Source: Bryobacterales bacterium
GTDB lineage: Bacteria; Acidobacteriota; Terriglobia; Bryobacterales; Bryobacteraceae
Reading direction: 5' to 3'
Assembly (NCBI GenBank): GCA_003164035.1
Contig: PLRS01000030.1
Coordinates: 1 to 61,433, forward strand
DNA: 61,433 bases
Part shown: positions 10,047-19,040 of the stretch, in pieces
How positions within the stretch are numbered: position 1 is the stretch's first letter
Layout of the letters: every line of letters begins with the position of its first letter
Made by a program: the position numbers and the translations under genes
Notes under the pieces: model-generated
The model's input: the letters and a program-made list of their open reading frames with translations, nothing else
Told to the model about the DNA's origin: nothing
Database searches by the model: none

Positions 10047-10409
10047 ATGAATAAGACGATTCTCACCGTGGACGATTCAGCTACCGCCAGGCAGATGGTG
10101 GCTTTTACCCTAAAGACCGCCGGCTACGACGTGATTGAGGCGAAGGACGGCGAGGATGCGCTTCAAAAGCTCGATCAGCCGCTGGCGATGGTGGTGACGG
10201 ATCTGAACATGCCTAGGTTGGACGGTATCGGACTCATCAAACGTTTGCGCGCCCACCCGAGGTCGAAGTACGTGCCGATCGTGATGTTGACCACAGAATC
10301 GGAGACGGCCAAAAGGCAGGAAGCTCGCGCGGCGGGCGCCACGGCCTGGATCGTCAAGCCATTTCGCCCGGAGCAATTGGTGAACGTAGTGCAAAAGGTG
10401 CTCGGATAG
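10047..10409 (+). CDS. cheY: Chemotaxis response regulator CheY
   Basis: A 120-aa single-domain receiver. The acidic residues are in TILTVDDSATAR, the phospho-acceptor Asp in MVVTDLNMPRLDGI and the Lys in IVKPFRPEQL. It starts at ATG 10047 after AAGGGAG. A 129-bp gap separates it from cheB; no gene is supported in that gap. The DLNMPxLDG form and the absence of an output domain are typical of the CheY that carries the signal to the motor or another target. Confidence 0.9.
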   Translation: MNKTILTVDDSATARQMVAFTLKTAGYDVIEAKDGEDALQKLDQPLAMVVTDLNMPRLDGIGLIKRLRAHPRSKYVPIVMLTTESETAKRQEARAAGATAWIVKPFRPEQLVNVVQKVLG

Positions 10410-10632
10410 CGGGTCGGCGGCGTCGAAATACCCGGAATCCCTGGCGCACATCGACTCCAGCGCCGCCAAAACTGGAGTTTCCTCGGGCGGCGGTGTGTGT
10501 ATGGAGCTCAGGCGGAACCCCGCGAGAAATCCCGAAAGCGAACACTCCGGCTCGACGTGATTCTACTGCCAGTAATGTTTTCACTCATTTGGCCAGCTCC
10601 TGAAATGGACCTTCGCTTGCTTCCCGGACCGC

Positions 10633-13059
10633 ATGTTCACCCTCCTCAGGGATTTGCGCCACGCCCTGCGCACCTTGCGCAAGATGCCGGGCTTCACGAT
10701 CGTAGCCCTCCTCGTCCTCGCGGCCGGCATCGGAGCCAATACGGCCATCTTCAGCGTGGTCAATTCGGTGGTACTGCGTCCGTTGCCGTATCCCGGTTCC
10801 GACCGGCTGGCCCTGATCTTTGAGACGGATTTGAAGGACGGCGTCCAGCGCGAAGGGGGCTCCGGGCCGAATTTTCTCGACTGGAAGCAACAGAGCCGAT
10901 CCTTCGAGGACATGGCGGTGTTCGAGGTCGGCACCGGCACGGTAACCGGGGAGGGAGAGCCCGAACAGGTCACCGGTCTGCGCGTGACCACCAACTTCCT
11001 GTCGATGCTCGGGGCGCGAACCGTTCTCGGACGCAACTTCACCGCGGCTGAGGGCGCGGGCCAGGCACGCTACCCGGTCGCCGTGCTCGCCAATGGCTAT
11101 TGGAAGCGCCGTTTTGGAGCCGACCCCAGCGTCATCGGAAAAACCTTCACCCTGAATAGTGAGCCGTATACCGTAATCGGCGTGCTCGCGCCGGACTTCT
11201 ACCACCTGCTACCCACCGATCTTTACGTGCCATGGCCGGTCTCGGAACTGCGCGCCAAGGGCCGCGGCGACCATGATTTCGGCGTGATTGCCCGCCTCAA
11301 ACCGGGTATCACTATCGCCCAGGCCCAGACGGAGCTGAGCGCCATCGCGCGCCGCATCGATGCCCAAACGCCCCGGCTGGCGGGCTGGGATGTGTCCGTG
11401 GTGGGGATGAAACAGGCGCTTTTCGCATATATCCGGCCGGCGTTGCTGTTGCTTCTCGGGGCGGTGGGGCTACTTCTGCTGCTCGCCTGCGTGAATGTGG
11501 CCAGTCTATTGCTCGCGCGCGTCACCAGCCGGCACAAGGAGATGGCGATTCGCGCCGCATTGGGCGCGCGGCGCGGCCGCCTGGTCGCGCAGGTCTTGAG
11601 CGAGAGCCTCGTGCTGAGCCTGATGGGAGGCGCGCTGGGAGTCCTTTTCGCCTCCTGGGGGGTCGAACTTCTGACCGCGGCGCTGCCGGCCACGTTGCCG
11701 ATGGCAGAGGCCGGAGCCGAGATCGTGCGGCCGGCCATCGCCGTGGACGGCAGGGCCCTGGTCTTCGCCCTCGCCATCTCAACCGCCGCCGCGCTCCTCT
11801 TTGGATTGATTCCCGCCTTGTACGTGGCCGGCGCCGACGTGAACGACGCACTGAAGGCGGGCGGCCGCACATCTTCCCCGTCGCCTGGCCGGAACCGGGT
11901 CTGGAGTTTCCTCGTGGCCGGCGAGATCGCCCTCGCCAGCATGCTGCTGATCGGCGCCGGTCTCGCCATGAAGAGTTTCGTGAATCTGCAACACGTGAAT
12001 CCGGGCATACGGCCCGACCATGTTTTGACGTTTCGTATGCGCCTGCCCACCGACAATCTCTATAAGAGCGACCGCGAACAGGCCGAATTCTACCGGCGCG
12101 TAATCGACAAAGTGGACCGGATACCCGGCATTCAATCCGCCGGCCTTACCGATGTGCTTCCTCTTGGACAGCAAAACGACCGGGAGTACTTCACCATCGA
12201 AAACCGGCCCATGCCGCCGGGCCAGACGTTCACCGCCGACTTTCGGCGTGTCAGCCCGCGGTATTTCCGTACCATGGGGATCTCGCTCGTCAATGGCCGC
12301 CTGCTTTCGGATCGCGACGGTCCCGACGCCCCGCCGGTGATCCTGATCGACGAAACCCTGGCGCGCCAGTATTTTCCCAACCAGAACCCGATCGGCCGCC
12401 GCATGCGATTGTGGGGCGAATTCCGGCAAATCGCCGGCATCGTCAGCCAAGTGCACCATTATGGACTGGAGAAAGAGCCGGAGCCGACTATCTATGCGCC
12501 CTTTGAGCAAATGTCGGATAAGGCAATGGTACTGGCCGTGCGCACCACTATCGAGACCGGAGCCGTAGTGAAAGCCGTCAAGCAAGCGGTGTGGTCGGTG
12601 GACCGAGGCCAACCCGTGTTTCAAATCCGCAGCATGGACGAGTATTTGTCGCTGGCGAATACGGCGCCCCGCATTTCGACCATTCTGCTGGGGCTTTTTG
12701 CGGGCATCTCTATGTTGTTGGCAGCGCTCGGGATTCACGGGGTAGTTTCCTTCGGCGTCGCCCAGCGGACGCGCGAATTCGGACTGCGCATGGCGCTCGG
12801 CTCCACGCCCGGCCAACTGACTTCGATGGTGATCCGCCACGGCCTCACGACCGCGCTGATCGGCCTCGGGGCCGGAATGGCTGGCGCCGCCGCGCTGGCT
12901 CTGGCCATGCGCGCCCTGCTCTACGGCGTAGCCCCGCTCGATCCCGCGGTGATGGCCGGAGTAGCAGCCTTGCTACTGGCCGTGGCGCTCGTCGCCAACT
13001 ACGTTCCGGCGCGGCGCGCCACGCGTATCGATCCACTGCAGGCGCTGCACCAGGATTAG
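10633..13059 (+). CDS. MacB-type ABC transporter permease of the acidobacterial duplicated family
   Basis: An 808-aa inner-membrane protein with two MacB_PCD-FtsX units in one chain. It starts RDLRHALRTLRKMPGFTIVA, followed by TM1 (ALLVLAAGIGANTAIFSVVN) and a large periplasmic domain. FtsX helices lie around 265-420 (LLLLLGAVGLLLLLACVNVA); a second TM, periplasmic domain and FtsX block fill the C-terminal half, ending in the PARRATRIDPLQALHQD signature. There is no ATP-binding domain, so it needs an ATPase from elsewhere or acts alone, as this orphan family usually does in Acidobacteriota. The substrate is unknown. It stands as a single gene, with 223 bp of sequence without a recognisable gene upstream. 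Confidence 0.93.
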   Translation: MFTLLRDLRHALRTLRKMPGFTIVALLVLAAGIGANTAIFSVVNSVVLRPLPYPGSDRLALIFETDLKDGVQREGGSGPNFLDWKQQSRSFEDMAVFEVGTGTVTGEGEPEQVTGLRVTTNFLSMLGARTVLGRNFTAAEGAGQARYPVAVLANGYWKRRFGADPSVIGKTFTLNSEPYTVIGVLAPDFYHLLPTDLYVPWPVSELRAKGRGDHDFGVIARLKPGITIAQAQTELSAIARRIDAQTPRLAGWDVSVVGMKQALFAYIRPALLLLLGAVGLLLLLACVNVASLLLARVTSRHKEMAIRAALGARRGRLVAQVLSESLVLSLMGGALGVLFASWGVELLTAALPATLPMAEAGAEIVRPAIAVDGRALVFALAISTAAALLFGLIPALYVAGADVNDALKAGGRTSSPSPGRNRVWSFLVAGEIALASMLLIGAGLAMKSFVNLQHVNPGIRPDHVLTFRMRLPTDNLYKSDREQAEFYRRVIDKVDRIPGIQSAGLTDVLPLGQQNDREYFTIENRPMPPGQTFTADFRRVSPRYFRTMGISLVNGRLLSDRDGPDAPPVILIDETLARQYFPNQNPIGRRMRLWGEFRQIAGIVSQVHHYGLEKEPEPTIYAPFEQMSDKAMVLAVRTTIETGAVVKAVKQAVWSVDRGQPVFQIRSMDEYLSLANTAPRISTILLGLFAGISMLLAALGIHGVVSFGVAQRTREFGLRMALGSTPGQLTSMVIRHGLTTALIGLGAGMAGAAALALAMRALLYGVAPLDPAVMAGVAALLLAVALVANYVPARRATRIDPLQALHQD

Positions 13060-13068
13060 CCGCATGGG

Positions 13069-13275
13069 TTACGGCCACGATGGCTTCGTTCGGGAAGCGT
13101 CCCCGGCTGTCGGCTGTTGCGGCCGCTTTGTGCAATTTTGTGCATTTTTGTGCATGGGAGGCCAGGAAACCGGGACGCGCAAGCGCGCCCAGAGGTCGTC
13201 AGCGACATAGATCAAGGCCGCGAGACTCACCAGCGCCAGGCATCCCCACAGTGCGATTTTTCGGATCGTCCGCAT
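13069..13275 (-). CDS. Small putative membrane-anchored peptide (possibly a truncated gene)
   Basis: A 68-codon frame from ATG 13275. Residues 1-30 form a basic start and one hydrophobic helix (MRTIRKIALWGCLALVSLAA), then YVADDLWARLRV, which has the look of a real signal or anchor segment. The remaining half is Lys/Asn/Gln-rich and is partly encoded by the three 10-bp repeats at 13127-13156, so the original C-terminus may have been lost. No product is recognised. It may be an intact small protein, the 5' fragment of a decayed gene, or chance coding. Confidence 0.3.
   Translation of the reverse strand: MRTIRKIALWGCLALVSLAALIYVADDLWARLRVPVSWPPMHKNAQNCTKRPQQPTAGDASRTKPSWP
13127..13156. repeat. 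Three tandem 10-bp repeats (TTTGTGCA + 2 nt)
   Basis: TTTGTGCAAT, TTTGTGCATT and TTTGTGCATG follow one another directly at 13127, 13137 and 13147. The 10-bp spacing would put each copy on the same face of the helix. No adjacent promoter was recognised. Confidence 0.6.
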
Positions 13276-13354
13276 GCGAAAGGTTCTTTTCGACTATAGC
13301 GAAAAGGGAGGCGGGCCGCCGGGACGCGTCATCCGCGCTTCGCGTCCCCGGGGA

Positions 13355-13478
13355 GGGTGCTGAACCGATCTGGGGATTTCGCGGTTTAGGCGCGAAAACC
13401 GCTCCCTCGCGGTCGCGGCTCGGTTACGAGTGACCCGTGTCTTCAGGGAACGGATTTCCCCAACATCGGTTAAGCACC
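13355..13478. repeat. Palindromic repeat element between the ABC permease and esterase genes
   Basis: GGGTGCTGAACCGATCTGGG at 13355-13374 is the inverse of a segment at 13454-13478 (CCCCAACATCGGTTAAGCAC). Between them, 13397-13421 carries one arm (AACCGCTCCCTCGCGGTCGC) of the repeat family seen complete at 34694, 58058 and 30840. The rest of the 13060-13532 gap shows only a short hairpin around 13321-13350 and the small frame at 13069-13275. Confidence 0.6.
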
Positions 13479-13532
13479 CCCCGGTCGCGCCGAGGTTTCT
13501 CCCGGGTGCTAGAGTGTCTGAGAGGAGTTGTC

Positions 13533-14423
13533 ATGCGCAAGTTTTGGCTCACCGCACTGGTTCTGGTTCCGCCGATGGCTCTCGCCCAATTGTCTCCTCA
13601 GGCGACCTGGGCAACGCACGCAGCCAATGAGTACCAGATTTTTCCCAACATCACCTACTCGGTAAACAACAACTACGAATCCAAGCTGGATATCTACAAG
13701 CGGCGCGACACCACCGGTCCGCAGCCCACCCTCATCTGGATACACGGCGGCGGCTGGACCGGAGGCTCGAAGGAGGCCTCCGTCATGTCGCTGATGCCGT
13801 GGCTGGAAATGGGGTGGAACGTGGTCAACGTCGAATACCGGCTGGCGCGCGTCTCGCTGGCGCCCGCCGCGGTGGAGGATTGTCTCTGCGCTCTGCGCTT
13901 CGTGGCGGCCCAGGCTAAGACCTACGATATCGACGCCGCGAGACTGGTGGTGAGCGGCGATTCGGCGGGAGGCCACCTGGCACTGACCACCGGGATGATT
14001 CCCGAATCCGCGGGTCTGGACCGCCAGTGTCCCGGAGTTCCCTTGCCCAAAGTGGCCGCCATCATCGACTGGTACGGCATTACGGATGTGGGGGACCTCC
14101 TGGACGGATCCAATCAAAAGTCGTATGCGGTGGCGTGGCTCGGCAGCCAGCCGAACCGGGTGGAGATAGCCCGCACCGTGTCGCCGCTGACCTATGTACG
14201 GTCCGGGCTGCCACCCATTCTCTCCATCCAGGGCGACGCCGACCCGACCGTCCCCTACAGCCACTCCGTGCGTCTGCAAGAGGCGCTCGAGAAGGCCGGA
14301 GTGGCGCACCAGTTGGTGACCATCCCCGGAGGGAAACACGGAAACTTCACGCCGGAGGAGAGGACCAAAATCTACCTGGCCATACGCGAATTTCTGACTC
14401 GAAACGGATTGGCCGGCCAGTAG
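13533..14423 (+). CDS. Secreted alpha/beta-hydrolase (esterase/lipase family)
   Basis: A 296-aa exported carboxylesterase-type enzyme. The ATG (13533) has AGAGGAG upstream and begins a signal peptide (MRKFWLTALVLVPPMALAQ, cleavage probably after ALA). The oxyanion motif is WIHGGGWTGGSK. The nucleophile Ser is in VVSGDSAGGHLAL, the acid probably the second Asp in GDADPTVPYSHS, and the His in PGGKHGNFTPEE. This is the BD-FAE/acetyl-esterase fold common in acidobacterial polysaccharide or ester degradation; the natural substrate is not evident. The gene converges on the efflux operon with an 11-bp gap. Confidence 0.92.
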   Translation: MRKFWLTALVLVPPMALAQLSPQATWATHAANEYQIFPNITYSVNNNYESKLDIYKRRDTTGPQPTLIWIHGGGWTGGSKEASVMSLMPWLEMGWNVVNVEYRLARVSLAPAAVEDCLCALRFVAAQAKTYDIDAARLVVSGDSAGGHLALTTGMIPESAGLDRQCPGVPLPKVAAIIDWYGITDVGDLLDGSNQKSYAVAWLGSQPNRVEIARTVSPLTYVRSGLPPILSIQGDADPTVPYSHSVRLQEALEKAGVAHQLVTIPGGKHGNFTPEERTKIYLAIREFLTRNGLAGQ

Positions 14424-14434
14424 CGCGCGCACGG

Positions 14435-15850
14435 TCACTGCTGCCAGCCTCCACCGAGAGCCTTATAAAGCTGAACGACGGAAACCAGCTCGTTGAGCTT
14501 GATCCCGGACAGAGTGAGTTCGGACTGAAAGAGATCGCGATCGGCATCGAGGGCGTTCAGTTGGGTGTCGACTCCACCGCGATAACGCAGGTAGGCGAGC
14601 CGCGTCCGGTCTTCGAGCGTCGCCACCAGGGTTTGCTGCTGGGTACGGCTCTCTCTCACTCTCTGGTGCGCAATCAGCGCGTTGGAGACTTCGGTGAAGG
14701 CGGTCTGAATGGTCTTCTGATACTGGATGAGCGCGCTCTGTCTTTGGGCTTCGGTGAGACGGACAGTCGATTTCAGGCGGCCGGCGGTAAAGATCGGCTG
14801 AGACACCTGCGGAACGAAGCTCCATGCGCTGTGAGGGCCGCTGAAGAGACTGGATAACTGGGTGCTTTGGCCGCCCAGGAAGGCGGTTAGACTCAACTGC
14901 GGAAAGTAAGCCGCCTTGGCGACCCCGATCTGGGCATTCGCCGCGATCAGGTTTTGCTCGGCCGCGCGGACGTCCGGCCGCCGTTCGAGGAGCGCGGAAG
15001 GCAGACCGGTGGGAACGTCGGGGGGCATTTCCTGGTCGTTCAGGGAGCGTCCGCGAACCACGCCGCCGGGATTGTTCCCCAGCAGCAGGCTGATCTGGTT
15101 TTCCGTCTGCTCTATCTGCTGCTGTAAGGTCGGAATGGTTTCGGCCGCGGTGTCCACCAGTTGCTCCGCCTGCCTGAGATCGAGGAGGTTCGATACGCCG
15201 CCACCCTGGCGGGTCTGTGTGAGGCTCAGGGATTCGCGGCGCGTATCGAGCGTGCGCCGGGAAATATCGAGCTCCGTATCCAGTTCGCGGAGGGTGAAGT
15301 AAGACGTGGCGACGTCGCCCACCAGCGTCGCGATTACCGCCTCGCGGTTTTCTTCCGCGCTCAACAAATTGGCTCGCGCCGCCTCGGTGGCGCGGCGGAG
15401 GCGTCCCCATAAATCGAGTTCAAACGAGAGCAGGTTGAGCCCGGCCTCGCCCCAGTTGCGATTCTGGGAAGGCACGAAAGACTGTGGCAGCGGCAGCGAG
15501 CCATCGCGAGACAGTCGCGTGAACTCGAGGCTACCCGAAACGCCCGCCTGGGGAAACTGGTTGGAGCGGACCTGGCCCAGGTTGGCGCGGGCGGCCTCAA
15601 CGTGAGCCACGGCGTCGCGCAAGTCGTAATTCTCTACCAGAGCGCGGCGAACGAGTTGCTGCAGTTGCTCGTCCTTGAAGACCTCCCACCACTTGAGATC
15701 GGCCAAAGACGCTGGTTGATTATTGGGAACGGGCTCCGGCGCGCGAAACGTTGCCGGCACCTGCACGGACGGGCGCTTATAATCGGGACCCACCGTGCAC
15801 CCGGCCAGCAGGCCGGCCGCGATACCAACCGCAAGAATGCGAGATCGCAT
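14435..15850 (-). CDS. RND efflux outer-membrane lipoprotein, NodT/OprM family
   Basis: A 471-aa TolC-like outer-membrane channel. It starts at ATG 15850 directly after GGAGACTAAT and opens with a lipoprotein signal (RSRILAVGIAAGLLAGCTVG, lipobox LAGC). It continues with the family start TVGPDYKRPSVQVP and two OEP repeats of long alpha-helices (ENYDLRDAVAHVEAARANLG; YLRYRGGVDTQLNALDADRD). It is the last gene of a three-gene minus-strand operon and would form the exit duct for the RND pump and adaptor encoded just upstream. Length and layout are typical. Confidence 0.95.
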   Translation of the reverse strand: MRSRILAVGIAAGLLAGCTVGPDYKRPSVQVPATFRAPEPVPNNQPASLADLKWWEVFKDEQLQQLVRRALVENYDLRDAVAHVEAARANLGQVRSNQFPQAGVSGSLEFTRLSRDGSLPLPQSFVPSQNRNWGEAGLNLLSFELDLWGRLRRATEAARANLLSAEENREAVIATLVGDVATSYFTLRELDTELDISRRTLDTRRESLSLTQTRQGGGVSNLLDLRQAEQLVDTAAETIPTLQQQIEQTENQISLLLGNNPGGVVRGRSLNDQEMPPDVPTGLPSALLERRPDVRAAEQNLIAANAQIGVAKAAYFPQLSLTAFLGGQSTQLSSLFSGPHSAWSFVPQVSQPIFTAGRLKSTVRLTEAQRQSALIQYQKTIQTAFTEVSNALIAHQRVRESRTQQQTLVATLEDRTRLAYLRYRGGVDTQLNALDADRDLFQSELTLSGIKLNELVSVVQLYKALGGGWQQ

Positions 15851-15851
15851 A

Positions 15852-18800
15852 TTAGTCTCCCTGCGCCGGCGATGGCAGTATTCCCGGCACCTGACGCGTA
15901 GCGCCGGAAAGCTTTTCAACCAGGTAGAAAATGGCCGGCACAAAGAAGATGCCGATGGCGCTGGCGGCCATCATTCCTCCAATCACCGTAGTGCCCATGA
16001 TCTGGCGGCCGACCGCGCCGGCCCCCGTAGCCATCCATAACGGCACGCAACCGAGGATGAAAGCGAACGAAGTCATGAGAATCGGACGAAGGCGCAAGCG
16101 CGCGCCCTCGAGCGCGGCATCCACCAGGCCCATCCCGTCTTCGTATTTATCCTTGGCGAATTCCACGATCAGGATGGCGTTCTTGGCGGCCAGCCCGATC
16201 AACATGACCAGGCCGATTTGCGAATACACGTCGTTTTCGATCTGGATCATGTAAGCGGGGAAAAACCAGCCCGCCACCACGCGGCGCAGCCACAGAAACA
16301 GGAACGCGCCGAACACCGCAACGGGGGTGCTGAGGAGTACGCTAAACGGCAGCGACCAGCTTTCGTAAAGCGCGGCGAGAATGAGAAAGACGAACAGCAG
16401 GGAGAAGCCGAAGATCGCCGCGGGCGAGATGCCTTCCTGGGAGCGTTTTTCCTGGAAAGACATGCCCATGTAGTCATAGCCCATTTCGCGCGGCATGGTC
16501 GCGGCGAAGGTATCTTCAAGCGCCTTCATGGCCTGGGCGGAACTGTAGCCGGGAGCGGCACCGCCCACGATCTGCGCCGAGCGGTACAGGTTGTAGCGCA
16601 TGGTAAATTCCGGGCCGGGGCGGGCTTCGAACTTCGTCAGTGCCGTGAGGGGAACCATCTCGCCGCGGCCGTTGCGAACGTAATATTGGTCGAGGTTGTC
16701 CAGGCTCTTGCGGTAGTCGCCGTCGGCTTCGATGTAGACCTGCCACTGGCGGCCGAAACGGTTGAAGTAATTGACAAACAGCCCGCCCATATACGCCTGG
16801 AGGGTGCGATAGACGTCCGCGAGGGGCACGCTTTGCTTGAGAACTTTGTCGCGGTCCACGTCGATGAATTGCTGGGGCACGGCGGGGAGGAATGTGCTGA
16901 CCATGCCGCCGATTTCCGGGCGCTTCTGAGCGGCCGCCATGAATTTGCCCAGGTTATCGGACAGGAATTGGACGTCTTTACCGCCGCGGTCCTCCAGCAC
17001 GAAGGTGAACCCGCCGGATGTGCCGACACCGGGAATGGCGGGCGGCGAGAAACCCATGGCGAAGCCGTCCGGCAGCTTGGCCAGCTCTCCATTGATGTGC
17101 TGCAGGATTTCCTGGTATTGCTCCCCGCGCGATTTGCGTTCGTCCCAATCTTTCAAAGTAACGAACAGGAAACCGTTATAGGTGGTGCGCACAAAACTGA
17201 GCAGGCTGAAACCAACCACGCTGGTGGTGTATTGCACGCCGGGCGTGTGCGCGAGGATCGTTTCGATTCTGCGGCAGGCGTCGCTGGTGCGCTCGAGCGA
17301 AGCGGCGTTAGGGAGCTGCAAATGCAGATACATGTAGCCCTGGTCTTCATCCGGCAGGAAGCTGGCCGGTACTTTCCGGCTCACCAGGGCCGCCGCGGCG
17401 CCAAAGACCAGAAGCATCGCCAGAGCTACCGCGCTCTTGCGAATCAGCGCGCCGGACCAATAGACGAAACTATCGGTGCCGCGGCTGAAAACGCGGTTGA
17501 ACCAATCGAAGAAGCGGCGCAGCGGACCTCGGTTTTCCGTGCGGGGGCGAAGGATGAGGGCCGACAGGGCGGGGCTGAGAGTCAGCGCGTTGAAGGCGGA
17601 CAGCACGACCGAAATCGCGATCGTCACGGCGAACTGCTGGTATAGCCGGCCGGTGATTCCGGGAATAAACGCGGTGGGCACGAAGACGGCGGCGAGCACC
17701 AGCGCGATGCCGACTACCGGCCCGGAAATCTCGCGCATGGCTTGGAGCGCCGCGTCCTTGGGAGACAAGCCTTCCTCGATGTGACGCTCCACGGCTTCGA
17801 CCACGACAATGGCATCGTCCACAACCAGGCCGATGGCGAGCACCAGGCCAAAAAGCGAGAGCGTATTGATCGAGAATCCGAATGCGGGGAAGAAGACAAA
17901 AGTGCCGATGAGCGATACCGGCACCGCCAGCAGCGGGATCAGTGTGGCGCGCCAGCCCTGGAGAAACAGGTAGACCACCGCGGTGACCAGCGCGATGGCG
18001 ATCACCAGCGTGACTACGATGTCCTTGATGCCTTCCGATACGGAGAGCGTGGTATCGAGGGAGACTACGTAGTCCATGTCTTGCGGGAAGCGGTTCTTCA
18101 CCTGGGCCAGCAGTTTACGAACGCCCGCGGCCGCCTGGACGGCGTTGGTCCCGGGCAACTGGTAAAGCGCCATGATGGCGCTGGGCTTGCCGTTGAGCCG
18201 TCCGACGACGCTGTAATCCTGCGAGCCCAGCTCGGCGCGGGCGACGTCCTTCAGCCGCACGGTGCCCCCATCCGGCGTCTCGCGAATCACAATTTCACCG
18301 AACTCTTCGGGCGAGGTCAGCCGGCCCTGTGCCCGCACGGAATAGGTATACTCCTGGCCTTTGGGAATGGGGGCGGCGCCAATTTGTCCGGCGGGATTCA
18401 CCGTGTTCTGGGTCTGGATGGCGGAGACGATTTCGGGGACGGTGATGCCCAGCTTCGCCAGTTGGTGAGGCTCGACCCACAGCCGCATCGCGTATTGACC
18501 GGCGCCGAAGACCTGCACGTTGCCGATGCCCGGCACGCGAGTCATCTGGTCGTTGAGGTTGATGTAAGCGTAGTTGGCGAGGAACTGGGCATCAAAGGTA
18601 CCGTGGGGAGAGTAAAGCCCGATCACCATGAGCGGGGCGGTGACCGATTTCTGCACGGTGACGCCGTAGTTAGTAACATCGATGGGGAGCTGCGAAGCGG
18701 CTTGCGTTTCGCGCATCTGGGCCAGCATGAGATCGGTATTGGGATCGGTCTTGACGTCGAAATCGACGATCGAGGTCATCTGGCCGTTGGCGGCGTTGAG

Positions 18801-19040
18801 CGAATACATGTAGTTCAGGTTGTCGACGCCGCTCATCTGCTGCTCGATGGGAGTCGCCACGGCCTGCTCCACGGTCTGAGCATCGGCGCCGACGTAGTTC
18901 GCCTGAATCATCACTTCGGGCGGAGCGATGTTGGGGAATTGCGACACCGGCAAAGCCGCAATGGTGACGGCGCCCACCATGACCAGAAGGATCGAAATCA
19001 CCATGGCGACGATCGGCCGGTTAATGAAGAACTTAGACAT
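15852..19040 (-). CDS. RND multidrug efflux pump, HAE1/AcrB family
   Basis: A 1062-aa inner-membrane proton-driven efflux transporter. It starts MSKFFINRPIVAMVISILLV, the canonical HAE1 N-terminus. It has two duplicated halves of periplasmic porter/docking loops and 12 predicted TM helices. The proton-relay pair in TM4 is visible as AIGLVVDDAIVVVEAVERHI. The second half has VMLIGLAAKNAILIVEFAKD. The start abuts the stop of the adaptor gene (TGA then ATG), implying translational coupling. It should pump hydrophobic or amphiphilic compounds; the substrate range is not readable from sequence. Confidence 0.97.
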   Translation of the reverse strand: MSKFFINRPIVAMVISILLVMVGAVTIAALPVSQFPNIAPPEVMIQANYVGADAQTVEQAVATPIEQQMSGVDNLNYMYSLNAANGQMTSIVDFDVKTDPNTDLMLAQMRETQAASQLPIDVTNYGVTVQKSVTAPLMVIGLYSPHGTFDAQFLANYAYINLNDQMTRVPGIGNVQVFGAGQYAMRLWVEPHQLAKLGITVPEIVSAIQTQNTVNPAGQIGAAPIPKGQEYTYSVRAQGRLTSPEEFGEIVIRETPDGGTVRLKDVARAELGSQDYSVVGRLNGKPSAIMALYQLPGTNAVQAAAGVRKLLAQVKNRFPQDMDYVVSLDTTLSVSEGIKDIVVTLVIAIALVTAVVYLFLQGWRATLIPLLAVPVSLIGTFVFFPAFGFSINTLSLFGLVLAIGLVVDDAIVVVEAVERHIEEGLSPKDAALQAMREISGPVVGIALVLAAVFVPTAFIPGITGRLYQQFAVTIAISVVLSAFNALTLSPALSALILRPRTENRGPLRRFFDWFNRVFSRGTDSFVYWSGALIRKSAVALAMLLVFGAAAALVSRKVPASFLPDEDQGYMYLHLQLPNAASLERTSDACRRIETILAHTPGVQYTTSVVGFSLLSFVRTTYNGFLFVTLKDWDERKSRGEQYQEILQHINGELAKLPDGFAMGFSPPAIPGVGTSGGFTFVLEDRGGKDVQFLSDNLGKFMAAAQKRPEIGGMVSTFLPAVPQQFIDVDRDKVLKQSVPLADVYRTLQAYMGGLFVNYFNRFGRQWQVYIEADGDYRKSLDNLDQYYVRNGRGEMVPLTALTKFEARPGPEFTMRYNLYRSAQIVGGAAPGYSSAQAMKALEDTFAATMPREMGYDYMGMSFQEKRSQEGISPAAIFGFSLLFVFLILAALYESWSLPFSVLLSTPVAVFGAFLFLWLRRVVAGWFFPAYMIQIENDVYSQIGLVMLIGLAAKNAILIVEFAKDKYEDGMGLVDAALEGARLRLRPILMTSFAFILGCVPLWMATGAGAVGRQIMGTTVIGGMMAASAIGIFFVPAIFYLVEKLSGATRQVPGILPSPAQGD

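Noticed and set aside
9812-10054. 80-codon frame between cheB and cheY
   Set aside because: It overlaps the cheB 3' end in another frame and has no ribosome site or family pattern; the gap is treated as non-coding.
10410-10632. Possible promoter or RNA in the 223-bp gap before the ABC permease
   Set aside because: No consensus boxes, hairpin with T-run or conserved RNA pattern was seen by eye.
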